NCBI RefSeq assembly: GCF_038002605.1
Contig: NZ_JBBOCT010000001.1
Span: forward strand, 3,286,001 to 3,350,000
Length of the DNA: 64,000 nt
Direction: 5' to 3'
DNA from: Bacillus sp. FSL K6-3431
Lineage (GTDB): Bacteria; Bacillota; Bacilli; Bacillales; Bacillaceae_C
Shown here: piece after piece, positions 47,317 to 57,443 of the stretch
Layout: every line of letters begins with the position of its first letter
Numbering within the stretch: the stretch's first letter is position 1
Program-made: the position numbers and the translations under genes
Notes under the pieces: generated by a model
Databases searched by the model: none
Told to the model about the DNA's origin: nothing
What the model saw: the letters and a program-made list of their open reading frames with translations, nothing else

Positions 47317-48756
47317 ATGGATCAAAATCAAATACCGCTTTTGAAGAAATTAATGGATCATAAAATAAAAAAAACAATTCCCTTTCATGTTCCTGGTCAT
47401 AAAAATGGAATATTATTCAATGGGCTTGATGATGCATTTACTGCCTTTATGGATTTCGATGTAACTGAGCTATCAGGGCTTGATGATCTACATGAGCCTG
47501 AAGAGGTGATTTCTGAGGCGCAGCAGCTTTTAACTAATGTATATCAAACAAAAAAAAGTTACTTTCTCGTTAATGGCAGTACAGTGGGGAATTTAGCGAT
47601 GATTTTAGCTTGTTGTAAGGAAGGGGACACGGTTTTAGTCCAACGTAATTGTCATAAATCCATTTTAAATGGTTTGATGTTAGCGAATGTGAAGCCAATA
47701 TTTATAACCCCTGACATATCTGAAAGTACTTCGCTGTTTTCAAGTATAGAACCGGTGCATGTGGAGCAAGCATTTGCTCGTTATCCTGATATAAAGGCAT
47801 GTATATTTACATATCCTGATTATTACGGTCAAACATATAAATTGAAAGCGATTATAGAGATAGCACATCGACAAGAATCAATTGTTTTAATCGATGAGGC
47901 ACATGGACCTCATTTTCAGATTGGAGATCCATTCCCAGATTCTGCTCTTAAGCTAGGTGCTGATATCGTTGTTCATTCCGCACATAAAATGTTGCCTGCA
48001 ATGACGATGGGTTCTTATTTGCATATTAATAGCGATCAAATAGAACGACAAAAAGTTGAATTTTATTTATCCGTTTTGCAATCAAGCAGCCCCTCTTATC
48101 CTATTATGGCCTCACTTGATATTGCCCGCTCTTATTTAGCTAATTTTTCAAACGAGGATATTACATATACGATGGAAAAGAGACAAACCTTCTTGGACAA
48201 ACTTGTCGATATACCTAATCTATATGTTCATCCCCTTGAAATAGGACAAGATCCGTTAAAAATGCTGATTGCTCATGAAGACTTAACCGGATATGCGTTG
48301 CAATCTGTTTTTGAAAAACATCATATTTATCCTGAGATGGCAGACCCTTATCAGGTACTTTTCACACTGCCACTATTAAAACAAAACATGGTATTTCCTT
48401 ATGAAGCAGCAGCTAGCAAAATAAGTAAGATATTTTGGGGTAGAATGGAAGAAGGCCACTCACGCTATGCCATTAATAATAAAGTTAATAAGCAGGAAAA
48501 AATGAGTGAATTGTATTTTTCATATAAAGCTATGTTAAATAAATCGGCAGAAGTGATTCCCATGGGAGAAGCGATCGGAAGAATTGCAGCTAAAATGGTC
48601 ATTCCTTACCCACCAGGAATCCCATTATTATTACCAGGCGAAAAAATTACAACTACACATATAGAGAGGCTAAAGGAATTATTGCTGATAAGCGCCCGTT
48701 TTCAAGGTGGAGGAGAGGCACTGCAAGCGGGGATGGTAGAAGTATTTATTCATTAG
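47317..48756 (+). CDS. yaaO: Orn/Lys/Arg decarboxylase-family protein YaaO
   Basis: PLP-dependent fold-type I enzyme, 479 residues (B. subtilis YaaO 480). The PLP lysine is in [12 protein letters not shown], and the substrate-side segment [11 protein letters not shown] is typical of the Orn/Lys/Arg decarboxylase major domain. The substrate is not settled for YaaO. I chose ATG at 47317 behind GGAAAGGACA. 46 bp before tmk, as usual. Confidence 0.92.
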   Translation: MDQNQIPLLKKLMDHKIKKTIPFHVPGHKNGILFNGLDDAFTAFMDFDVTELSGLDDLHEPEEVISEAQQLLTNVYQTKKSYFLVNGSTVGNLAMILACCKEGDTVLVQRNCHKSILNGLMLANVKPIFITPDISESTSLFSSIEPVHVEQAFARYPDIKACIFTYPDYYGQTYKLKAIIEIAHRQESIVLIDEAHGPHFQIGDPFPDSALKLGADIVVHSAHKMLPAMTMGSYLHINSDQIERQKVEFYLSVLQSSSPSYPIMASLDIARSYLANFSNEDITYTMEKRQTFLDKLVDIPNLYVHPLEIGQDPLKMLIAHEDLTGYALQSVFEKHHIYPEMADPYQVLFTLPLLKQNMVFPYEAAASKISKIFWGRMEEGHSRYAINNKVNKQEKMSELYFSYKAMLNKSAEVIPMGEAIGRIAAKMVIPYPPGIPLLLPGEKITTTHIERLKELLLISARFQGGGEALQAGMVEVFIH

Positions 48757-48802
48757 CTTTGATATACTAAAACAACAAGTACAGGCAACGGGGGTATATA
48801 GA

Positions 48803-49441
48803 ATGCAAGGATTATTTATTACAATAGAAGGTCCCGAAGGTGCGGGAAAAACAACCATTATTCAAAGGTTAGCAAAGGAAATAGGAAATAATGGTGTTGA
48901 TGTTGTGTTAACAAGAGAACCGGGTGGTATCCAAATTTCGGAGCAAATAAGAGAAACTATTTTGGATCCTAAAAACACTGCAATGGATGCGAGAACGGAA
49001 GCTTTGTTATACGCAGCTGCGAGGCGTCAGCATTTAGTGGAAAAGGTAGTGCCAGCACTAGAGAAAGGCGCAGTTGTGCTTTGCGATCGATTTATCGATA
49101 GTTCGCTCGCCTATCAAGGGCATGCGCGAGGCTTAGGAATAGAGGAAGTCCTTTTAATCAATCAATTTGCCATCCGGGATTTAATGCCCGATAAAACACT
49201 GTATTTTGATATCGCCCCTGAAATAGGCCTAAGAAGAATTGAAGAGCATGCAGGCCGGGAGATAAACCGCTTAGATTTAGAAAAGCTCGAATTCCATTAT
49301 AAAGTAAGGGAAGGGTATCAAATTCTTTTGGAGAAATTCCCTGAAAGAATCATTTCCATTGATGCAAGTGCATCTATTCAAAATGTATATGAAGCGACAA
49401 AAGCTTTAGTCGATCTACTCCTTACAAAAAAGGGAATTTAG
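48803..49441 (+). CDS. tmk: Thymidylate kinase
   Basis: Phosphorylates dTMP to dTDP. 212 residues with P-loop GPEGAGKTT starting at residue 10, the DRX motif [12 protein letters not shown], and a lid region around [10 protein letters not shown]. Lies between yaaO and darA, its standard place, leading into the clamp-loader gene holB. Confidence 0.98.
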   Translation: MQGLFITIEGPEGAGKTTIIQRLAKEIGNNGVDVVLTREPGGIQISEQIRETILDPKNTAMDARTEALLYAAARRQHLVEKVVPALEKGAVVLCDRFIDSSLAYQGHARGLGIEEVLLINQFAIRDLMPDKTLYFDIAPEIGLRRIEEHAGREINRLDLEKLEFHYKVREGYQILLEKFPERIISIDASASIQNVYEATKALVDLLLTKKGI

Positions 49442-49474
49442 ATTGATCTACGTTTTAAAAAAATATATTTTTAA

Positions 49475-49900
<426 letters not shown>

Positions 49901-49925
49901 TAAAATCTAACAAATTACACATACT

Positions 49926-49992
49926 GGACTCACGGAATGTGGGTCCATCGATGCTAGCAGTGTACGTCATGTACATTGGCAGCTACCACATC
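49926..49992 (+). repeat. Hairpin-rich segment between darA and holB
   Basis: GGACTCAC-GGAAT-GTGGGTCC (49926-49946) is an 8-bp stem, and TGTAC-GTCAT-GTACA (49961-49975) is the tip of a longer imperfect hairpin. The GTCAT loop equals that of the repeats at 2308 and 28686. No T run follows. It occupies the place of B. subtilis yaaR. Confidence 0.5.
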
Positions 49993-50092
49993 CAAAACGG
50001 ATGATTTGATTATCATTAAAGGACAAAACATTCTGGAGAATATTTTCTACTGGATTGCTCCTTAATTTATATATGTTAGCGAGTGAATGCAT

Positions 50093-51097
50093 GTGTCCAT
50101 ATCATGGAACGAATTTGAGCAAGCTCAGCCATTTGCAGCTAAAATGATGAGAAGTAGTATAAACAAGAAACGTGTTGCTCATGCTTATCTTTTCGAAGGT
50201 GAAAGAGGGACAGGGAAACGGGATGTTAGTATATTAATAGCGGAAAGTCTTTTCTGTGAAAATCCGTCTAATATCGTTCCCTGTGGAAGTTGTATTAATT
50301 GTAAACGCATCAAGCATGGAAATCACCCAGATATCCATATGGTTGAACCTGATGGATTATCGATTAAAATAGATCAGATTCGTGCGTTGCGTACGGAATT
50401 TAGTAAGTCTGGTGTGGAATCGAAGAAAAAACTATATGTGATTATGGATGCGGAAAAGATGACGATTTCGGCAGCTAATAGTCTGTTGAAGTTTTTGGAA
50501 GAGCCGCATTCAGAAACGACAGCAATTTTAATAACAGAACAACCGCAACAAATACTACCGACAATATTATCTCGTTGCCAAGTGGTTTCTTTTAAGTCAC
50601 TTCCTGCTGTCTTTTTTAGTGAAAAGCTTCAAAAAGCAGGTGTACATCCCGTAAAGGCCCCACTCTTGGCATCTATAACAAATAATTTACAAGAGGCGTT
50701 AGAACTTGATGGTGATGATTGGTTTGCACAAGCTCGAAAGATAGTGTTAAAATTGTATGAAGTCTTGAAGAAGAATCCATTATATGCGTTAACTGCCCTT
50801 CAAGATGAATGGATTGGTCACTTTAAGGACAAATCTCAAATAGATATAGGTTTAAATCTTTTATTGCTTGTATATAAAGATGTGCTATATATACAAATGG
50901 GGAAGGAACAGCAGCTTGTATATGCGGATCAAAAGAACATATTTGAATCAGATGCTTTGCACATCTCGTCAAGGCGGCTGTCCGAACAAATGACTGCCAT
51001 TCTGGAAGCTAAACGGAAATTAAACGCAAATATGAATCCTCAGCTGTTAATGGAACAGCTTGTGCTAAATTTGCAAGGGGGACCTTCTTTTGTATAA
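50093..51097 (+). CDS. holB: DNA polymerase III delta' subunit
   Basis: Clamp-loader stator subunit. 334 residues; a degenerate P-loop GERGTGKRD near the N-terminus, a four-cysteine zinc site including CGSCINC, and the conserved NSLLKFLEEP and SRCQVVSF segments shared with DnaX. I chose GTG at 50093 (reading MSISWNEFEQ), 6 nt after GAGTGA; an in-frame ATG at 50087 is too close to that site. Overlaps ricT by 8 bp. Confidence 0.95.
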   Translation: MSISWNEFEQAQPFAAKMMRSSINKKRVAHAYLFEGERGTGKRDVSILIAESLFCENPSNIVPCGSCINCKRIKHGNHPDIHMVEPDGLSIKIDQIRALRTEFSKSGVESKKKLYVIMDAEKMTISAANSLLKFLEEPHSETTAILITEQPQQILPTILSRCQVVSFKSLPAVFFSEKLQKAGVHPVKAPLLASITNNLQEALELDGDDWFAQARKIVLKLYEVLKKNPLYALTALQDEWIGHFKDKSQIDIGLNLLLLVYKDVLYIQMGKEQQLVYADQKNIFESDALHISSRRLSEQMTAILEAKRKLNANMNPQLLMEQLVLNLQGGPSFV

Positions 51098-51911
51098 TGT
51101 GATAGGTGTCCGGTTTAAAAAAGCCGGTAAAATATATTATTTTGACCCAGGAGAGTTTCCGATCGAAAAGAATGATTATGTAATAGTGGAAACCGCTCGT
51201 GGTATTGAATATGGGAAAGCTGTCACTGCTAAGAAGCAGGTAAATGAACATGATGTTGTTTTGCCGCTGAAAAAGGTAGTGCGTATGGCTGACCCAAGGG
51301 ATCAAATGAATGTGGAAGAAAATAAGCAAGCAGCGGAGCAGGCATATGAAGTTTGTTGCGACAAAGTAATAGAGCATCAGCTAGACATGAAGTTAGTTGA
51401 TGTGGAATATACGTTTGATCGTAATAAAGTAATATTCTATTTTACGGCGGATGGCAGGGTAGATTTTCGAGATCTTGTAAAAGATTTGGCTTCAATTTTT
51501 CGTACAAGAATAGAGCTTAGGCAAATCGGAGTAAGAGATGAAGCGAAAATGCTTGGCGGAATTGGCCCCTGTGGTCGCATGCTTTGTTGCTCTACATTTC
51601 TCGGAGACTTTGAGCCAGTATCAATTAAGATGGCAAAAGATCAGAATCTTTCCTTGAATCCTACAAAAATTTCAGGGCTGTGTGGGCGACTAATGTGTTG
51701 CCTAAAATATGAGAATGATGAATATGAAGAGGCTAAAGCTGAATTACCTGATATAGGTGAGGCGATCAAAACGCCTGATGGACCTGGAAAAGTTATTGGT
51801 TTAAATTTATTAGAGCGTGTGATTCAAGTGAATTTAACAGGGCAGGAACGCGTTTTAGACTATACTTTGGAAGAAATATTGAGTGAGAGTGCAGTTCCGG
51901 CTAGAGAATAA
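51090..51911 (+). CDS. ricT: RicT (YaaT), subunit of the RicAFT RNA-maturation complex
   Basis: With RicA and RicF it carries Fe-S clusters, interacts with RNase Y, and promotes mRNA maturation and Spo0A phosphorylation in B. subtilis. The 273 residues include two cysteine motifs, GPCGRMLCC and GLCGRLMCC, which fit cluster binding. TTG start at 51090 inside the end of holB, with AAGGGGGA upstream, so translation is coupled. Followed by yabA after 14 bp. Confidence 0.96.
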   Translation: MYNVIGVRFKKAGKIYYFDPGEFPIEKNDYVIVETARGIEYGKAVTAKKQVNEHDVVLPLKKVVRMADPRDQMNVEENKQAAEQAYEVCCDKVIEHQLDMKLVDVEYTFDRNKVIFYFTADGRVDFRDLVKDLASIFRTRIELRQIGVRDEAKMLGGIGPCGRMLCCSTFLGDFEPVSIKMAKDQNLSLNPTKISGLCGRLMCCLKYENDEYEEAKAELPDIGEAIKTPDGPGKVIGLNLLERVIQVNLTGQERVLDYTLEEILSESAVPARE

Positions 51912-51925
51912 CGAGGTGTAAAAAT

Positions 51926-52291
51926 ATGGATAAAAAGGAGTTCTTCGATTCTGTCAGCAGCATGGAGATGCAGATTGGCCATTTGTATCAGCAGCTTGGG
52001 GAGATCAAGCAATATCTTGCTGAGTTAATAGAGGAAAACCATGCCTTGAGACTTGAAAATACGCATTTGCGTAACCATATGGAACAAGAGCCGGAAACGA
52101 AAAGTATATCATCTAATTCTGAAGAACAACCGAAGGAAAGTGTATACGACAAAATGTCAGAGATTGGCGAAGGCTATGATAATCTTGCTCGTCTCTATCA
52201 AGAAGGCTTCCATATTTGTAACGTTCATTTCGGCAGTCCTCGCCGTGATGAAGATTGTCTGTTTTGTCTTTCTTTTTTAAATAAGAAATAA
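51926..52291 (+). CDS. yabA: Replication initiation control protein YabA
   Basis: Negative regulator of DnaA that also binds the sliding clamp DnaN. 121 residues: N-terminal coiled coil (about 1-55, with heptad-like [19 protein letters not shown]) that tetramerises, a linker, and a C-terminal zinc domain with HICNVHFG and CLFC. Directly relevant to the oriC and dnaN genes in this window. Terminator-like hairpin downstream. Confidence 0.97.
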   Translation: MDKKEFFDSVSSMEMQIGHLYQQLGEIKQYLAELIEENHALRLENTHLRNHMEQEPETKSISSNSEEQPKESVYDKMSEIGEGYDNLARLYQEGFHICNVHFGSPRRDEDCLFCLSFLNKK

Positions 52292-52342
52292 TAGATTCGA
52301 CAAACTTCTACCTAGAGAAAACTGGCCATAAAAATGTGAGGC

Positions 52343-52373
52343 AGCCTTCCTTTTATAAAAGGAAGGCTCTTTA
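52343..52373 (+). terminator. Hairpin terminator after yabA
   Basis: A 26-nt perfect palindrome with arms AGCCTTCC and GGAAGGCT (52343-52368), then CTTTAAA. The T run is short. Confidence 0.65.
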
Positions 52374-52530
52374 AATACCTAGTTTTAAGGCAGTTGAGGT
52401 AGTAGATTCAGAAGGCTCCCAAGAGTATACTACGAAGATGTAGTAGGCATTTTTTAGTGAAAGTTCCTTAAACGGTGTTACACTCAAAACAGATGACTAA
52501 GCTGTTTGACTTTACATGGAGGTGAAAGTA

Positions 52531-53277
52531 ATGCCTAAGCTCTACGATGATGAACGGCTTGATTATTTATTAGCTGAGGACTTGCGGATTATCCAAAGCC
52601 CTTCAGTATTTGCTTTTTCACTTGATGCAGTTTTACTTGCTCGTTTTGCATATTTACCAATTCAAAAAGGAAATATTATTGATTTATGCAGTGGAAATGG
52701 AGTAGTACCTTTACTTATCAGTAATCGAACAAATGCAAATATAACCGGAGTTGAAATTCAGGAGCGGTTGTATGGTATGGCTGTTCGAAGTATTTCCTAT
52801 AATAATCTTGAAGCACGCTTGAACATGATTCACGGAGATATTAAAGAGATCCCTGAACAGCTCGGACATGGAAAATTCGATGTCGTGACATGTAATCCAC
52901 CTTATTTTACATCACCTTCCCCTGAAGTGATCAACGCAAATGAACATTTAGCAATTGCCCGTCATGAAATCTTATGTAATTTAGAAGATGTTGTTCGTGT
53001 GAGTAGTCAACTACTACGACAAGGGGGAAAAGTTGCCTTTGTTCATAGACCAGAAAGACTGATGGATTTATTCATGTTGATGCGGCAATATCGCTTGGAA
53101 CCGAAACGGTTAAGGTTTGTTTATCCGAAACCTGGTAAGGAAGCAAACACAATCTTAGTAGAAGGAATAAAAGATGGAAATGCAGGTTTGAAAATACTAC
53201 CGCCCCTATTTGTTTATAATCAAGATAATGAGTACACATTAGAAGTGAAAGAGATGTTGTTTGGAAATGAAAAGTAG
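52531..53277 (+). CDS. trmN6: tRNA1(Val) (adenine-N6)-methyltransferase family protein YabB
   Basis: SAM-dependent methyltransferase; E. coli TrmN6 methylates A37 of tRNA-Val. 248 residues with motif [13 protein letters not shown] and the catalytic NPPY in VTCNPPYF. I chose ATG at 52531 behind GGAGGTGA. Its last codons overlap yazA by 11 bp, so the two are coupled, and rsmI overlaps yazA in turn. Confidence 0.94.
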   Translation: MPKLYDDERLDYLLAEDLRIIQSPSVFAFSLDAVLLARFAYLPIQKGNIIDLCSGNGVVPLLISNRTNANITGVEIQERLYGMAVRSISYNNLEARLNMIHGDIKEIPEQLGHGKFDVVTCNPPYFTSPSPEVINANEHLAIARHEILCNLEDVVRVSSQLLRQGGKVAFVHRPERLMDLFMLMRQYRLEPKRLRFVYPKPGKEANTILVEGIKDGNAGLKILPPLFVYNQDNEYTLEVKEMLFGNEK

Positions 53278-53551
53278 TAAACACTTTTTTTACGTTTTAG
53301 AATGTAGGGATGGCTCCTTCTATGGTGGCTACACAACTGATCCGATTCGCAGACTGGCCCAGCATAATCATGGAAAAGGTGCAAAATATACGCGTATGAA
53401 AGCACCAGTAAAAATGATTTACACTGCTGAGTATGAGGATAAAACAGCGGCGATGAGAGCTGAATATGCTTTTAAACAGCTGTCTCGTTTAAAGAAAGAA
53501 CAATTTTTAAGAGAAGCTGGTGATTGGAATGAAGATTCAAAAGAGCTTTAG
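53267..53551 (+). CDS. yazA: GIY-YIG nuclease-superfamily protein YazA
   Basis: 94-residue UPF0213 protein. The GIY-YIG fold signature appears as [17 protein letters not shown], with conserved R of IRRLAQHN and the downstream Glu in AEYAFKQL. Members are presumed nucleases, but no biological role is established. ATG at 53267 within the 3' end of trmN6; overlaps rsmI by 23 bp. Confidence 0.93.
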   Translation: MKSSKHFFYVLECRDGSFYGGYTTDPIRRLAQHNHGKGAKYTRMKAPVKMIYTAEYEDKTAAMRAEYAFKQLSRLKKEQFLREAGDWNEDSKEL

Positions 53552-54407
53552 TGTCACAGACAATAAAGGAATTCTATATTTGGTACCAACTCCGATCGGT
53601 AATTTAGAAGATATGACCTTTCGTGCTATTCGTATGATGAAAGAAGCCAATATTATTGCCGCTGAAGACACGCGAAATACAAAAAAGCTATGCAATTACT
53701 TTGAGATTGCTACACCATTAGTAAGCTATCATGAACATAATAAGGAAGCGAGTGGGCTACAATTGCTAACAAGGCTAGCAAGAGGTGAAAAAGTGGCACT
53801 TGTTAGTGATGCAGGCATGCCTTGTATTTCTGATCCTGGCTATGAGCTAGCTGCAGAGGCAATTGCCGCCGGATATACTGTTGTGCCTTTGCCAGGGGCG
53901 AACGCTGCTTTGACTGCACTCATTGCTTCTGGTATAAATCCACATCCTTTCTTCTTCTATGGATTTTTACCAAGGGGTAAAAAGGAGAAGAAAACTGAAT
54001 TGGAAGTATTGAAAAAACAGACTAGTACTGTTATTTTTTATGAGGCGCCCCATCGATTGAAAGAAACATTAAAATCGATGCTCTCTGTATTAGGTGATCG
54101 GCAAATAGTTCTCTGCCGTGAGCTTACGAAAAAGTTTGAAGAATTTATGCGTGGAACGATTGAAGAGGCGCTTCAATGGGCAGAACAAACAGAAATCCGC
54201 GGTGAATTTTGTCTTATTGTTGAGGGGAATGCAGAAGAGGTCGAAGAAAGCGACGTGCCATGGTGGACTGACATGGGAATAAAGGCACATGTTCAACACT
54301 ATATAGATGTGCAACAACTATCATCTAAAGAAGCGATCAAACAAACATCACTCGATCGTAAAGTTGCAAAACGTGATATTTATCAAGCCTATCATATTGA
54401 AAACTAA
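53529..54407 (+). CDS. rsmI: 16S rRNA 2'-O-ribose C1402 methyltransferase RsmI
   Basis: Tetrapyrrole-methylase-fold enzyme (YabC/YraL) that methylates the 2'-OH of C1402. 292 residues with LYLVPTPIGNLEDMTFRA, AEDTRNTKKL, and VSDAGMPCISDPG, the family hallmarks. I chose ATG at 53529 because the length then equals B. subtilis; an in-frame GTG lies three codons earlier. Strong terminator starts at its last base. Confidence 0.97.
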   Translation: MKIQKSFSVTDNKGILYLVPTPIGNLEDMTFRAIRMMKEANIIAAEDTRNTKKLCNYFEIATPLVSYHEHNKEASGLQLLTRLARGEKVALVSDAGMPCISDPGYELAAEAIAAGYTVVPLPGANAALTALIASGINPHPFFFYGFLPRGKKEKKTELEVLKKQTSTVIFYEAPHRLKETLKSMLSVLGDRQIVLCRELTKKFEEFMRGTIEEALQWAEQTEIRGEFCLIVEGNAEEVEESDVPWWTDMGIKAHVQHYIDVQQLSSKEAIKQTSLDRKVAKRDIYQAYHIEN

Positions 54408-54446
54408 AGAAGTAAACTGTTGAATATTCGACAGTTTACTTCTTTG
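54407..54446 (+). terminator. Terminator after rsmI
   Basis: AAGAAGTAAACTGT (54407-54420) and ACAGTTTACTTCTT (54431-54444): 14-bp perfect stem, 10-nt loop. Confidence 0.88.
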
Positions 54447-54523
54447 CAATTCATTGCAATAAATGATAAATTTAATTATATATTAATCCTAAGTATTTAC
54501 ATAGGATAAGAAGTATATAAAGT

Positions 54524-54675
54524 GTGGATAGTGAATGTAATTTACTTTTTGATAATTGGTCAATACCTTTGAGGAGGTTGTGACTGATTATAATCCTGAG
54601 TATATGGAATTATTTCGTGATTATGATCGTATTTTAGAAGAAGTAATATTACACAACCGTTCCTGTACCGCATAA
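54524..54675 (+). pseudogene. Degraded yrrT-like methyltransferase gene
   Basis: Two overlapping frames read NLLFDNWS (54539-54562) and, after a shift near 54563, EEVVTDYNPEYMELFRDY onward to RILEEVI, ending at TAA 54673-54675. Together they resemble the N-terminus of YrrT, the SAM methyltransferase that heads the B. subtilis yrrT-mtnN-mccA-mccB operon. The SAM-binding motif and the rest are missing. A good GAGGAGG lies before a GTG at 54580 by chance or relic. The similarity is from memory of the YrrT N-terminus; the location just before luxS-mccA-mccB supports it. Confidence 0.6.
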
Positions 54676-54706
54676 AATAATTAAATCAAGTCGATTTTCA
54701 AGTACA

Positions 54707-54734
54707 TTCACAAAGAAAAATGACTTTGTATAGT
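54707..54734 (+). promoter_or_regulatory. Possible luxS-mccAB promoter
   Basis: TTCACA (54707-54712), 16 nt, TATAGT (54729-54734), about 30 nt before luxS. Moderate match to SigA. Confidence 0.4.
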
Positions 54735-54766
54735 TAAACGAAGCAACTAAATGAGGAGGAATTCTG

Positions 54767-55237
54767 ATGTCTAAAAAACAAGCGATGAACGTAGAAAGTT
54801 TTAATTTGGATCATACAAAAGTAAAGGCCCCTTTTATAAGACTTGCGGGTGTTAAAAAAGGCGTAAACGGTGATGTAATTCATAAATATGATCTTCGTTT
54901 TACACAACCCAATAAAGAACATATGGAAATGGCAGCAATTCATTCGCTTGAACATATGATGGCGGAATTTAGCAGAGATCACTCGAATAAAATTGTGGAT
55001 ATTAGCCCAATGGGATGCCAAACTGGCTATTATCTGTCAGTGATTAATCATGATGATTATGATGACATTTTAATGATTGTTGAAAAAACATTGACAGATG
55101 TGCTATCAGCTACCGAAGTGCCAGCTTGTAATGAGGTGCAATGTGGATGGGCTGCAAGCCATAGTTTAGAAGGCGCAAAAGAACTAGCAAAAGCTATGTT
55201 ATCGCACCGTGATGAATGGACAGAAGTTTTTTCATAA
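54767..55237 (+). CDS. luxS: S-ribosylhomocysteine lyase
   Basis: Cleaves S-ribosylhomocysteine to homocysteine and DPD, the AI-2 precursor. 156 residues with the metal motif HSLEH at 59-63, third ligand C126 and catalytic C84 (same numbers as B. subtilis). GAGGAGGAA precedes the ATG. Here it leads a luxS-mccA-mccB cassette, so homocysteine is fed directly into reverse transsulfuration. In B. subtilis luxS lies elsewhere, alone. Confidence 0.97.
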   Translation: MSKKQAMNVESFNLDHTKVKAPFIRLAGVKKGVNGDVIHKYDLRFTQPNKEHMEMAAIHSLEHMMAEFSRDHSNKIVDISPMGCQTGYYLSVINHDDYDDILMIVEKTLTDVLSATEVPACNEVQCGWAASHSLEGAKELAKAMLSHRDEWTEVFS

Positions 55238-55251
55238 AAGAGGTATGGACA

Positions 55252-56178
55252 ATGAAATATGCAAAAAATATTCAAGAGTTGATTGGGCATACACCACTGT
55301 TAGAAATTACTTCCTTTCCATTGCCGACAAGTGTTCGGTTGTTTGCAAAACTAGAGTATTTTAACCCAGGTGGCAGTGTGAAGGATAGACTCGGTTTATT
55401 TTTGCTCAAGCGGGCAATCGAGAGCGGTAAGCTAAAGAAAGGCGGCACGATTATTGAACCGACAGCGGGCAATACAGGCATCGGACTCGCGCTTGCTGCT
55501 TTAAAATATGAAGTGAACGCAATTTTTGTGACGCCCGAGAAATTCAGTAAGGAAAAACAGACGTTAATGCGGGCGCTTGGGGCAAAAGTTGTCAATACGC
55601 CAACAAAGCATGGAATGGAGGGCGCTATTCAAAAAACAAAGGAGCTATTAGCAAGTATTCCCAGAGCGTTTTATCCAGGTCAATTCCAAAATCTTAATAA
55701 TCCGCAGACATATTATGAAACCTTAGGTCCGGAAATATATGAAGCACTAGATGGGAAGGTTCATATATTTATAGCTGGAGCGGGGTCTGGCGGCACCTTT
55801 ATGGGAACATCTCGCTATTTAAAGGAGCGCAATGAGCAAATAAAATGTGTGATTGTAGAACCAGAGGGATCGATTTTAAATGGCGGGGTACCGAGGGCTC
55901 ATCGAACGGAAGGAATCGGGATGGAATTTGTACCAACCTTTATGGATGAATCTTATTTTGATGGAATGTATACAATCTCTGATAATGAAGCTTTCTATTA
56001 TTTGAAGGAGTTAGCGAAAAAAGAAGGCGTATTAGTAGGCAGTTCTTCAGGAGCTGCAATGGCTGCTAGTTTGGCAGAGGCAGAAAAGGCGAAGCCTGGT
56101 ACAAATATTGTCACCATTTTCCCAGATAGCAGTGAACGATATATAAGTAGTAATATTTACGATGAGGTGGCTGAATGA
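55252..56178 (+). CDS. mccA: O-acetylserine-dependent cystathionine beta-synthase MccA
   Basis: PLP enzyme (YrhA) of the cysteine synthase family that joins homocysteine to activated serine. 308 residues; PLP lysine in NPGGSVKDR, phosphate loop GAGSGGTF, and SSSGAAM near the end. It could in principle be a plain cysteine synthase, but pairing with mccB and luxS argues for cystathionine formation. ATG at 55252 behind AAAGAGG, 14 bp after luxS; its stop overlaps mccB (ATGA). Confidence 0.92.
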   Translation: MKYAKNIQELIGHTPLLEITSFPLPTSVRLFAKLEYFNPGGSVKDRLGLFLLKRAIESGKLKKGGTIIEPTAGNTGIGLALAALKYEVNAIFVTPEKFSKEKQTLMRALGAKVVNTPTKHGMEGAIQKTKELLASIPRAFYPGQFQNLNNPQTYYETLGPEIYEALDGKVHIFIAGAGSGGTFMGTSRYLKERNEQIKCVIVEPEGSILNGGVPRAHRTEGIGMEFVPTFMDESYFDGMYTISDNEAFYYLKELAKKEGVLVGSSSGAAMAASLAEAEKAKPGTNIVTIFPDSSERYISSNIYDEVAE

Positions 56179-57317
56179 TGAAAAAGAAAACGAGATTAAT
56201 CCATGGTGGCGTAGGCAGAGATCCCCATACAGGGGCTGTAACGATTCCAATTCATCACGCAAGTACATTTAAACAAAATGGTGTTGGAAATTTTGAATAT
56301 GAATATGGAAGAACTGGAAATCCAACGAGGGAAGCACTGGAGAAGCTCATTACTGAGATGGAAGGCGGAGTTCGCGGTTTTGCGTTTGCATCGGGGATGG
56401 CGGCAATTACAGCGGTTATACAGCTTTTTTCCAAAGGTGATCATTTTATTTTTACAGATGATGTTTACGGTGGTACGTTTCGCCTGATGACGAAAGTATT
56501 TAATAAATTTGGTATTGAAGTGACGTTTGTAGATACAACTAAATTAGATCAGGTAAAAAGCGCCATTCGTGAAAATACGAAAGCTATTTACGTAGAAACG
56601 CCAACAAACCCACTACTGAAGATAACGGATCTTGAGGCGATTAGTTCGATTGCAAATGAATATGAGTTAAAATTAATCGTCGATAATACCTTTAGTACAC
56701 CATACTGGCAAACACCGATTACATTTGGTGCTGATATCGTATTACACAGTGCTACAAAGTATTTAGGTGGACATAGTGACGTAGTATCTGGGCTTATTGT
56801 AGCTGCAGATAAAAAAATTGGAGAAGAATTGCATTTTATTCAAAACTCCACAGGTGGTATACTTGGCCCGCAAGATAGTTGGTTGCTGATGAGGGGTATT
56901 AAAACACTCGGTATTAGAATGGAAGAAATAGAAAGAAACACGAAAGAAATTTCTGAATTTTTAATAAACCACTCTGGTGTGGAAAAGGTATTTTATCCAG
57001 GATTTGAAGATCATCCTAGCCATTCGATTCATAAAAAGCAAGCTGATGGTTTCGGTGGAATGATTTCCTTTACAGTGGAAAATGAGGAAAAAGCACTGGC
57101 GCTTGTAAATAAGGTGAAATATTTTACCCTTGCTGAAAGTTTAGGAGCGGTCGAAAGTCTTATTTCGGTACCAGCATTAATGACCCACGCATCCATTCCA
57201 CGTGAAAGAAGACTGGAATTGGGAATTGAAGATGGTCTTGTACGTATTTCAGTAGGGTTAGAAGATGTTGAAGATTTAGTTAATGATCTTAAACAAGCCT
57301 TAGAGTTAGACAGTTAA
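56175..57317 (+). CDS. mccB: Cystathionine gamma-lyase MccB
   Basis: PLP enzyme (YrhB) that splits cystathionine to cysteine, 2-oxobutyrate and ammonia. 380 residues, with PLP lysine in LHSATKYLGGHSD, YGRTGNPTR near the N-terminus, and the C-terminal THASIPRERR of the family. ATGA overlap with mccA shows coupling. Its stop lies in the first of four GTTAAGGAAC words that lead into repeat copy C. Confidence 0.95.
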   Translation: MMKKKTRLIHGGVGRDPHTGAVTIPIHHASTFKQNGVGNFEYEYGRTGNPTREALEKLITEMEGGVRGFAFASGMAAITAVIQLFSKGDHFIFTDDVYGGTFRLMTKVFNKFGIEVTFVDTTKLDQVKSAIRENTKAIYVETPTNPLLKITDLEAISSIANEYELKLIVDNTFSTPYWQTPITFGADIVLHSATKYLGGHSDVVSGLIVAADKKIGEELHFIQNSTGGILGPQDSWLLMRGIKTLGIRMEEIERNTKEISEFLINHSGVEKVFYPGFEDHPSHSIHKKQADGFGGMISFTVENEEKALALVNKVKYFTLAESLGAVESLISVPALMTHASIPRERRLELGIEDGLVRISVGLEDVEDLVNDLKQALELDS

Positions 57318-57383
57318 GGAACGCGTTAAGGAACGTTAAGGAACGTTAAGGAACAACGGCTAAGGTCGCCACGTCGTGTGGGC
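57313..57383 (+). repeat. GTTAAGGAAC short repeats and structured repeat copy C, directly after mccB
   Basis: GTTAAGGAAC occurs at 57313, 57325, 57335 and 57345; the first contains the mccB stop. GGAACAACGG (57350-57359) and the hairpin CCAC-GTCGT-GTGG (57369-57381) follow, the same unit as after mnmE and, in longer form, after noc. Confidence 0.8.
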
Positions 57384-57390
57384 CTAAAAA

Positions 57391-57438
57391 AAGAAGTAGA
57401 TTTATCCGTAGTTCACTCGGATAAGTCTACTTCTTTTG
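57391..57438. terminator. Bidirectional terminator, mccB and abrB
   Basis: AAGAAGTAGATTTATCCG (57391-57408) pairs with CGGATAAGTCTACTTCTT (57418-57435) with T runs on both strands. Sits between convergent genes. Confidence 0.92.
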
Positions 57439-57443
57439 GTTCA

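Noticed and set aside
54580..54675. 31-codon frame with a strong ribosome binding site as a leader peptide of luxS
   Set aside because: Its sequence fits a yrrT remnant better; no Cys or Met run or attenuator follows it.
57193..57208. CATTCCACGTGAAAGA inside mccB, like parS
   Set aside because: Three mismatches to the 16-bp consensus, including an outer arm position; it encodes the conserved SIPRERR segment of MccB.
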